From contig JARUPY010000189.1 in assembly GCA_029817715.1 (NCBI GenBank), positions 2,728,001-2,792,000 of the forward strand: a DNA stretch of 64,000 nucleotides, in the 5' to 3' direction. The notes beneath the pieces were generated by a model. The model ran no database searches and was not told the origin of the DNA. It saw nothing but the letters and a program-made list of their open reading frames with translations. The stretch comes from Melastoma dodecandrum (lineage: Eukaryota; Streptophyta; Magnoliopsida; Myrtales; Melastomataceae). Below, piece after piece: positions 56,093-64,000 of this stretch (the stretch's first letter is position 1; the number at the start of each line of letters is the position of its first letter). Both the position numbers and the translations under genes were made by a program.

Positions 56093-56400
56093 TATAATAT
56101 GTTTATAGACAAAATTTTAACATCTATAATTACGAAAAGGTCAATGGGCTTCGCACTATAGTACGAGTCCCGTACTAAGTTCACAGCATTTTTGTACTCT
56201 AATGAGAAATGAATAAAACGTACGAAAATATTTTCTACTGCACAAAATCATATTGTACGAAACTCGTTCGTACTATGTAAAAGTTTCGCATTGATACGAA
56301 CTAAGTTCGTACTTTTGTACGAAAGTCACTAAAGTTTCGCACTCGACGAAATCACCGGTGCGAGTAACTTTAGAATCAGTCATGTCAACGAGGGCAAATT
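56093..56400. repeat. GTACGAA-rich palindromic repeat, copy B
   Basis: Starts with a word also present near 14415 (AATATGTTTATAGACAAAAT) and contains TTCGTAC/GTACGAA pairs. It ends like copy A (13846-14245) with GTGCGAGTAACTTTAG. The gypsy LTR was inserted at its left edge. Confidence 0.55.
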
Positions 56401-57461
56401 CATGTCCCTCATCAATTGTCTAACAAGGCTCTTCCCTTCCGGCACTCACGGGGCCCGGGTCAGGATGCCATCGAGTTTGCGTCCATGGAAAAGGTGAATC
56501 AGGATCCTCTTATTTCTTATGAAACGGAGAATCTCACGTGGAGATTAATTTTATTTGAAGTACTTGGGCATGATTTTTCTTATTACATATATTCTAAAAT
56601 ATTACACGGGTCGTTTATTAATAACTCGTAGTCGTATCTGCATTCTAAACGCCTCGTATACTAATAATACTCACACTTAATGCGCGGGTATTGGTGGGAT
56701 AGAAAAAGAAAAGGGAAAACAGTAATTTTTCCAACATAATAAACACATAATTCAAAAATTTCCAAGAAAGTCCTTGTCGTTTTAGTTCCTTATCCATCCA
56801 TCCAAACGCCACGTTGTCTTCACATGCGAAGGTGAGCTAAAGAAAGGTCAGCCAAAGTGGATTACACTTGATTTTTCTGGATTGGTCAAAAGAAAAATTT
56901 TTACTCATTTAATAAAATTGGGTCCACGAATTGAAATTCTAAAGTTCACCAGACACGTAAAAGACAACACCAATTATAATAATAATAATAGGAAGAAGAA
57001 AGATGTATAACCAACGAATTCCTTAGGAATGCAAATACTTCGTCACGTGGTATTCTTACTTTACCTTATTTTATTGTTCGAAACAAAAGTTTTGTGGGGG
57101 GCGTGAATTGTTTGACTGTGCCACCGAATGTTTGACGCAAACCAACTTTAGCATCTCAATGAACTATAAGAAGATACGTGATTGAAGAATTTTAGGAGGA
57201 AAAAAAAAATAGAGAGGAGTATCAAGTATTGTGATAGTTACGGGGTTTATTGGTATTTCTTAGCGAGAGGTTGATTTATAAAGAATTTCATAAATGTTAT
57301 GAAGCGATAGGAAAATCCAAATAATAACAAAATATAATCTTCCCCAAGAATGAAAGTATCTGGCGATTAAACGTATGTTTAGTGTGTGCATAATCGATTT
57401 AATCAAAATAAATAATCGCCCAATAAATGTTCGATGATGACCCAAAAAAAAAGGAGCAATC
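56401..57461. other. Downstream flank of the ERF gene, no other gene seen
   Basis: AT-rich. The short frames at 56416-56631 and 57260-57535 have no recognised family. Any 3' UTR of the minus-strand ERF gene would lie just below 57462. An ATA microsatellite-like run is at about 56976-56990. Confidence 0.45.
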
Positions 57462-58910
57462 CTAGCCGGAAGGAGAACTACAATGGCTCGAATCCGACCA
57501 AGGAGACGTCTGAGGAAACTCGTACATACCCTCAACGACGCTAGGCCGGGGATGCTGAGAGTCCTGCTGATGTGCGGCCAAGAACAAGCTGGTTGTTGTT
57601 GTAGGTTGCCCTGGGAAAGGATATACCGGGAATGATGATGATGTGGCTGAAGAAAATGGAAGGACTTGCTGCTGCGGCCTCATGTAGGGATCTGCTGTCG
57701 CCGTTGACGCCGGAAGGGATGTCTGCGATGTGGAGACGGGAATCTGGTTTGTGATGGGCGGCTGCCTTGGCTTCACGTTCTCAGGAAAGTTGAGTTTCGC
57801 TTTGCTTCCCCGGAAGTTGAGGGCGGCTACATCGTAGGCCCTGGCGGCTGCCTCTGCCGTGTCGAAGGTTCCTAACCATACACGGGCAGCCTTGACGGGG
57901 TCCCGGATCTCGGCAGCCCACTTTCCCCATGGTCTCTGCCTTACTCCCCTGTACTTCCTCCCTGGCTCACGCAGGTTACCCGACATGGATGCAGCCGCAT
58001 TGTCATAGCGATACTCATAGGGTGGAGGCGCTGCCTGGCTGAGAATCGCTGGCCCATCGGATGTTGCCTCTCCATGAGCTGGAATAAAATGAAAAAACAT
58101 TCAAACCAATGACATCTCCACCGACTGAATTCCACCCTAGTGCGGAGCAGGTAATGTTAAAATATAAAATATAAACCAAGCATTCACTTACCTACAATAA
58201 ACTTTTCAGTCAAATGGTAAAATTTTTACATGTTATCAGAGCGGTCCTGGTACAAACACCTCTCGTGCAAAAAAGGTCAAAAGTGGCGGCCTAACCTTGA
58301 ATCAAGGGCCCAAAGCAAAAAAATGCCAGCCCGATTCGACTTGAGGGGTGTAAAATATAAAATATAAATCAGACTTCACCTAATAGCCTAAGATCAAACC
58401 GTAAGACTTACTTCTCAAACCCGAATGCGAAGCGGATCCACCTCCCATGAGCCGACCTCCGCCGATATCAGGAACCATGGCAGCAACCGGCCTGTCATCA
58501 CCAAGCCGGTTTCCCCCACTCGGATCCACACCTCCGGAGGCAACATGGCGGAAGGCATTCACAAGGACTGACATCTCCCCTTCCCTGGGGAAGGTAGGGG
58601 TGGAGTCGTGTTGCACAGACGGATGACGATGAAGGGGAGGGGCGTGACCAAGCCAGGCGTTGTAGTACAAGTCCTCCCGAGGCTCCTCCCCAGTGTCGTC
58701 ACGGTGGCCACTTGGATTCGCCACCTTTATCATCCACTCAGAGAAATTGGGGAAAATCTCCGCACTTAAAATTACACGGGGTTTATAAAACAAGGAGGGG
58801 AAAGATGAGATCATCGTGGGGGACGGTGGGGCTCGTCTGAATGAATGTCTTCCGTTGACGCCGCCATCCGGAACCGTCTTTTTCACTTCTTTTTTTATGT
58901 CGGTGGGCAA
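57462..58910 (-). CDS. AP2/ERF transcription factor, group X (ABR1-like), 2 exons
   Basis: Exon 1 is 58910-58412 and exon 2 is 58078-57462. The intron has GTAAGT at its 5' end and ATTCCAG at its 3' end, and the join is in frame for 371 aa. One AP2/ERF domain (about residues 209-266: [59 protein letters not shown]) has the Ala and Asp typical of GCC-box-binding ERFs. A short helix [15 protein letters not shown] (112-126) matches the N-terminal motif I associate with ERF group X (ABR1/ERF110-113), linked to ABA, wounding and stress responses. The tail is Ser/Pro/Gln-rich. Met60 (58733, MIKVANPSG) may be the true start, since group X proteins often begin near a KVAN motif. No EAR motif was seen. 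Looks intact; nuclear location expected. Confidence 0.9.
58154..58411 (+). mobile_element. TRIM-like mini-retroelement inside the ERF intron
   Basis: The first short LTR, 58154-58235, begins TGTTAAAATATAAAATATAA and ends TTTTTACA. A Met-tRNA-type PBS variant TGTTATCAGAGC follows at 58236-58247. A purine tract TTGAGGGG (about 58341-58348) then leads to a second LTR from 58349, TGTAAAATATAAAATATAAA and CACCTAATAGCC, diverged and ending near 58411. There is no coding capacity; total about 260 bp, within the TRIM size range. It fills most of the 333-bp intron and its right end coincides with the splice donor. Confidence 0.55.
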
Positions 58911-60000
58911 ATGAGAAAACAGTAGAGCCCTTGTTTTCCCTTGATTCGAAAGGTTATAAGTATTTACAAAAAAAAAAAGAAGATAAATCTTTGAAATTTT
59001 CGCTACATTTATTATAGATGGTCAGATATATTTCGGTAAAATGTGCAAAACTTATCCATCACCCCATGATTCTTTCCCCTCTTTCCTTTGAGCTTCAACC
59101 GCAAGTGTGCTCTCCTCCTTAATCAGTACGTTAAGGAGAACGGGAGGTTTCGGCGACCTCGGGATGATTAAGATTCCCTTCCCTACTCCTATCCCCCCAA
59201 GGTAATTATAATAATATTTCTTATGATTTTCGGATTCATAATTAAAAACATTGTTTGATTTGGAATATAATTATGCTTTGAATTAAAATCGATGTGATTT
59301 GAGTTGTCTCCTTATTTAATTTGCTTACCCTTTACTTTAATCATCTTTTTTTTATCGATCCTAAAAGCGTAGTGGGTGATGGCGTTAATGCCAAATCGGA
59401 TGTAAGTAAATTGCCCGGGAAAAACGAATGATAAAAATTGAAGTCCCTTTGAACTGTCGCCGGCCGACAGATGGATGGATGGAAGGCCCACGCGAGAGAG
59501 AGAGAGAGAGAGAGCCGACATCACCACGTTAAAAAGGAATGGAACAATTTGGGGATGTAAAAGTCATCACGTGGACTAACACGGTTTGATTCAGCTGGTA
59601 TCAATTCAATTCGGTAACCACAAGTTCCGGTCAAAACGCTGTCCTTTTTTTATTTTTATTAAGTCAGATCACATCAAAAATCAACGCGGTTAAAGGAACA
59701 AGACAACATCGTCCTCCGCTGACCAAATTAAAAAAGCAATAAAATAAAATAAGATAATAAACAACAGAAAGGTCGGAGGATGGAGTCCCCTCCCATTTAT
59801 CCATTTCATTTATCCTCCTAAAGGTCAGATCGTGAGGTCATCCGTGACGTATCCCATCCCCCACCACAATCATTGTCTTCTTCTTTAACTACTACTACTA
59901 CTAATAACAACGTGTACATGATGAATGAAAGCTTACCGGTTTCTTTTCTTGTTTTCTACTAAACCCTAAGCCAACTCGATTTTAATACCATTGTTTAGCA
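58911..60000 (-). promoter_or_regulatory. Upstream region of the ERF gene
   Basis: It has a CACGTGG word at 59568-59574 (G-box/ABRE core), a (GA)n run at about 59494-59514 and a (CTA)n run at about 59887-59902. No coding frame was recognised. These are sequence words only; function is unproven. Confidence 0.4.
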
Positions 60001-60440
60001 ACAGAAATTTTGGGCAACATATCTCAGTCCAATTTGTGGACCGATAGTCCAGAACATAAGCCCAATGAAGGAAAATTCAAGAAGGGGGTGACCACGGATA
60101 CACACCAGGCGAAGGCTTGCTGGGCGAAGGGATCACCAAGCGACGGGATTACCAGGCGACGGCCAACAACAGGTCGATGAAGGGAGAAGGTGACGATCAG
60201 ACTGGGCGAGCGAGGAAGCTCTACGGCGAAGGCCAATGGGCGATACGGTCGATCAGTCAACTATTAAGGAAGGCTCCAGAAGATCTCGGGATCCGGAAGG
60301 AGATTGTTGCCAAGTTTGCTCATATGAAAATGAGATATTCCATTGAGGCTGGCAGTAAAGGAAACGTAATAGATGTGCAATATTATATTACCGTATATAC
60401 GTAGGTCAAGATTAGTATAAATAGTTGTTCTGAGGCATTG
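60001..60440 (+). mobile_element. Probable LTR or leader remnant of the right-hand Tat-like element
   Basis: Repeated GGCGAAGG/GGCGACGG words (60110-60240) are followed by AGTATAAATAGTTG at about 60413-60426, a good TATA box, then CATTGTACAAAGACACC. A promoter-like block directly before retroelement coding sequence suggests an LTR. A partner LTR lies outside the window or is lost, so borders are unknown. Confidence 0.45.
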
Positions 60441-60785
60441 TACAAAGACACCTCTCTACAGACGGACATACATTGTCATATTTTTTCTTTTCAAGCATTC
60501 CAGCGTTCAAGCTCTCTTTGTGCTCCTGTGTTCTTGCTCACTCTCGAAGGCATCGCCGATGGCATCCGTAAGTGCTTCCGCTTATGGCTGCCCATCCGAT
60601 GTCTTCCCTCCTATCTTCTTTCATTTTATACGCGACCACACATTTCAACGAATCATTCGGGCACCAGTTGCCCGAAGTGCCAGAGGTTTCCAATGTGTTT
60701 GGATACGGCTTGTCCGCGGTCACTTCCGGAGCGATTGTGCGGAGCACATCAAGCTGGAATTAAAATAAGCTAGTCGATCAAAAGA
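60441..60785 (+). other. Unassigned stretch before integrase
   Basis: Short frames only. It directly joins integrase sequence, so gag, protease, RT and RNase H of this copy have been deleted between here and 60786. Confidence 0.4.
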
Positions 60786-61766
60786 CACGGTTTCTACTTA
60801 CCGTCAATGGTCAAGAATTGCATTGAGATGGCTCGAGCCTGTCAGGCTTGCCAACAATGTGGGCCAGTAAAGAGAACCCTCGCAGTGGATATGAACGTCA
60901 TAATAAAACAATGGCCTTTCAGGACCTGGGCGTTAGACATCATAAGAGAAATCCATCCTCACTCAACCAGAGGAAACGCTTATATACTTGTTGCCATCGA
61001 CTATTTCACCAAATGGGTTGAGGCGGCAACATATAAGTTAATTAACCAGAAGGACGTGATCCAATTCATTAAAGACTTCATTATCTATCAATATGGAGTA
61101 CCGCAAAGCATTGTCATGGACAATGCAAGGGTGTTCAACGGCAAACTTATAAACGAATTTGTCGAAGATGTTGGGTTTAAAGTGCTCAACTCAACCCCAT
61201 ACTATGCTCAGTAAAACGGGCAACCGGAAGCCTCTAACAAGCTCATCAAACGAGTGATAGAGAGGACGATTGGAGATAACCCACGAACGTGGTATACTCT
61301 CCTCCAAGAGACGTAGTGGGCGCTCCGTGTTACAAAAAAAGAAAGCATTGGCGTCGCCCCATTTAGCCTCGTCTACGCCCACGATGCGATGATCCCAATA
61401 GAGGTGCGGTAGCAATCGCTTAGATTCCTCAAACATTTAGGAGAATACGAAGGGTATGATGAGGACATGCATATTGAACTAGAAAACCTGGAAACCACCA
61501 GGATCAACGTGCTGAACCATCTAGAAGCTCATAAAAGGAACGTCGCCCGCTACTATAATAAGAAAGTAGTTCCTCGATCATTTAGTGTGGGCGATCTAGA
61601 GTGGAAGTTACGATTACCCAAAGGAGTCCGTGACTACTTTCAAGGAAAATGGTCTCCAAACTGGGAGGGCCCTTTCCGGGTAGTTGAGTCCCATCTTGGG
61701 AACTCATATCGCCTAGGGGGCTTGACGGGTCACTACATGACCTTAAGATCAATGGCAAATGCTTGA
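60786..61766 (+). pseudogene. Ty3/gypsy (Tat-like) integrase with stops
   Basis: The reading is FYLPSMVKNCIEMARACQAC (zinc-finger CxxC end), WPFRTWALDIIREIHPHSTR (first core Asp), YILVAIDYFTKWVEAATYKL, YGVPQSIVMDNARVFNGKLI (second Asp), then after a stop at 61212-61214 NGQPEASNKLIKRVIERTIG (third catalytic residue Glu). Two further stops (about 61315 and 61409) precede an open C-terminal module to 61766: HKRNVARYYNKKVVPRSFSV, YFQGKWSPNWEGPFRVVESH. The copy at 1-660 is its close relative. Confidence 0.9.
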
Positions 61767-64000
61767 AAGAGTATAGGCCGACGGTGTCGGAAGCACACAA
61801 AGGTGTCATTTCAAAACATCTCCCCCCTTGTGGGGCAAATACAAACTTAAGGAAAAAAAATCAAATGCGATGCAAAGAATACAACATGAGCTTCAACCGG
61901 TCCTTTACACCGGCAACTATGATTTCCTTTACACGGCCCCAATCCCTCTCATACGCCGCCTTTGCATGTCAAGGGCAGCATGTTCAGTCGCCTCTTTCGC
62001 ACGAGCAGCAGCGAGATCCGCAAACGTGGCATCTAACTCTCCCTGGAGGCGCTGGATAGCAACTTGCAGCTCTTCCCTTCGCTTCAGAAGGACATCCTCC
62101 TTTCCAGAGAACGTGGCTATCTGAGCAGAAGACGGAGTCGGTTGCGACAGGGCAGTCTCCCTCTTCTTCTGCTCCGCTTTTAGTGCAAGAGCCTCGCGCC
62201 GCTCTTCCCACGAGCACCAGAAAGATCATCGAAGGAGGGTGATCAAAATCTTCAACTCTGATGAACCAGCATCTGCTCGTTCAAGCTCGCCCACTACGGA
62301 CAGTAGCTTGACAAAGTCCCCCTCGAGGAGGACAATGGCAGAAGCAAGCAAAGAGTGCATAGGCTGTCGCAAAAGAACCTGATTCAGACGTAGAATCAAG
62401 AAGAATGACAAACGATAGGAGTCTTAAATCACTCACCAAGGGCGTCTACGCCTGTGAACCTTGGGGGGCTTCTATCATCTCCCCTAGGGGGGCTCCTATT
62501 CCCCGACCCTCGTGCGTCTCTCTCGTATTGCCTGAGGGTGATTCCACTATTTGGCCCGGGGAGGTCTCAGTCGCCTGACCTTAGAAGACTTTTGTCGCTT
62601 TGCCTAGTAACCCCTGGGTAACGGCGACATTACTCGAGGAGGCCTCGGCCTCAAGGTTCGAAGAAGGAGGCAAAGCCTCGCACACCACTTCGCACAAAGA
62701 GAGAGTGATGTCATCCGGGAAATCGTCGACGTTGATGGGGTCAGAAGCGACGACACCTTGATAAAAGGAAAATGCATCAAACTCAAAATTCCCATTAAAG
62801 AGTAGACATTATGCTACAGACAAAACATGTCACGTTCCCAAACAGCGCCTGCTCAATGGGACGATCAGAAGGAATAGGTCCATGCAACTCTTTCCTCTTC
62901 AACCGGGCTCCTTGTGATGATGAGCCCGCGCGGGAGGATCTCGCTTTCTTAGCACCTGCTGCAAATGAAAAGCCAGTTAACCACCTAGATACCAATTCAA
63001 TAAAGGTCAAGTTGACCAAACATACCCGAAGGGAGTGTGCTATCACCCAATGGCCGCTTCCTTGAAGAGGCTTCGCCCGAAACAACAAGCACTAGAGGAG
63101 CTGACACACCTTCTCCTCCTTAATCAACCTGTTCAACTGAAAGGTGGTCTCCAATTGCTTCCAGACTTCGTGCCAGGCCATGGAGAAAGATGAAGTTCGA
63201 CCGCCCCAAAGTGTAAGCACAATCTCGGCCAAGCTAAGTCGTGGCTCCCGGGTTTATTCAGCCATCCCCGACTCCATAAGAAACGAAGTACGCTCATCCA
63301 GGGGTTGGTTCTTATACTCGAAGAACGGGACAGCTAAAAATTGGGCAAAGCACAACTGACGGGCCCAAAGTTGAGGGTTGTACACCTCGAAAATCAGCCC
63401 TTCAGAATCTACACCCACCAATTCCCTGGTGCAAAAAGTCGGGAGGAAGGGCTTGACTGTCTCCAAGCGCTATTTTTCACATTCCTCAGGAAAAGGGCAC
63501 CAGGAAACTACTGTCCCCGCACTGCTGCATCCGTTCACTAGGGCCTGGATGCAACCGACAGTGCTGGAGGTACCCTAGTACTGAACTCATCCCGGGTGAG
63601 CATGGGTTTAGAGTAGCTGGTGAACCTAGGGAAGTAAAGAACGATCCATAAGTATAAGAGTCACAGAGGGCCGTCTGTCGTACAGCTAGGAAAGTCGGCT
63701 GGCTTGGCGGTCGCCTGATAAATGCTGCGGTAAAGCAGACACAAAAGGAAGGGACCGAAGGCCACAAGCTCAGGTTTGTCAGCATAGGCAGCCTCAACTA
63801 GGCTGTTGGCTACTCCAACCATGAACGCACCAAGACGTTTCCCTCGGTTGCAGAAGATGAACTTGGACAGCTACTCCAGGTAGAACTCGAACTCCTCTTG
63901 GGGTCCCCACTTATCATCCTTGAGATGATCTACAGCGACCTTGCTGACCCTCTCTGAAGGGTTGAACTTCAGGTCGCTGCGCTCGCTGTCAAAGCGTAGG
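61767..64000 (-). pseudogene. Antisense PMD-like ORF relic 3' of integrase (copy 2)
   Basis: Minus-strand frames converge on the integrase. About 63960-63840 reads DDKWGPQEEFEFYLE then LSKFIFCNRGKRLGAFM. About 63825-63600 reads VGVANSLVEAAYADKPELVA, FGPFLLCLLYRSIYQATA and LWIVLYFPRFTSYSKPML. 63466-63254 reads LVGVDSEGLIFEVYNPQLWA. The end, about 62230-61900, is a long coiled coil (RREELQVAIQRLQGELDATF, ADLAAARAKEATEHAALDMQ). Same order as copy 1 but better preserved near the window edge. PMD-like resemblance as for copy 1; it continues beyond the window. Confidence 0.55.

Overview
The window looks like gene-poor nuclear DNA of a flowering plant, probably a eudicot. It has two intact-looking spliced genes of plant families, pseudogenes of plant genes, and layer upon layer of LTR retrotransposons. 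The species cannot be named from the sequence. No rRNA, tRNA, organellar insert or CRISPR array was recognised.

Layout. 1-3360: tail of a Tat-like Ty3/gypsy element (integrase end on +) with an antisense plant-mobile-domain (PMD)-like gene relic. 3939-4707: a long imperfect inverted repeat just upstream of an intact three-exon gene (4823-6384, 223 aa, conserved plant family of unknown role). 6784-7465: hAT-like non-autonomous element. 7890-10460: minus-strand gag/coat-like sequence of pararetrovirus or gypsy type, with one long open frame (457 aa). 10466-13835: duplicated repeats, LTR pieces and a chromovirus gag fragment. 17328-19236: solo copia-type LTR with a GAGAC target-site duplication (TSD) and a 44-bp tandem array. 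19559-31903: PMD-family pseudogene split by a gypsy LTR of about 2.3 kb, itself split by a complete 7.3-kb copia element (TSD AACCC, 598-bp LTRs, initiator-Met PBS). 32189-33050: CYP88A-like P450 pseudogene without the haem cysteine. 33357-47106: a 13.75-kb Tat-like element with two 4.5-kb LTRs, TSD AGGAC, Arg-tRNA-type PBS and almost no coding capacity; its LTRs carry fragments of a plant leucine-rich-repeat gene and probably of an RsmH-type methyltransferase gene. 48419-56092: decayed minus-strand Tat-lineage element (gag, protease, RT, second RNase H, integrase, one LTR). 57462-58910: AP2/ERF transcription factor gene whose only intron holds a TRIM-like mini-retroelement. 60000-64000: another Tat integrase followed by the same antisense PMD-like relic as at the left edge.

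How the parts relate. Only the 4823 gene and the ERF gene look functional. The rest is a record of nested insertion: gypsy LTR into PMD pseudogene, copia into that LTR, and the giant-LTR element a few hundred bases beyond the P450 remnant. The most notable object is the 33357-47106 element: host-gene fragments lie inside its LTRs, so each transposition duplicates them. The second theme is an antisense PMD-like gene placed tail-to-tail with integrase in two separate Tat copies. All identities come from reading translated sequence; no search was run.
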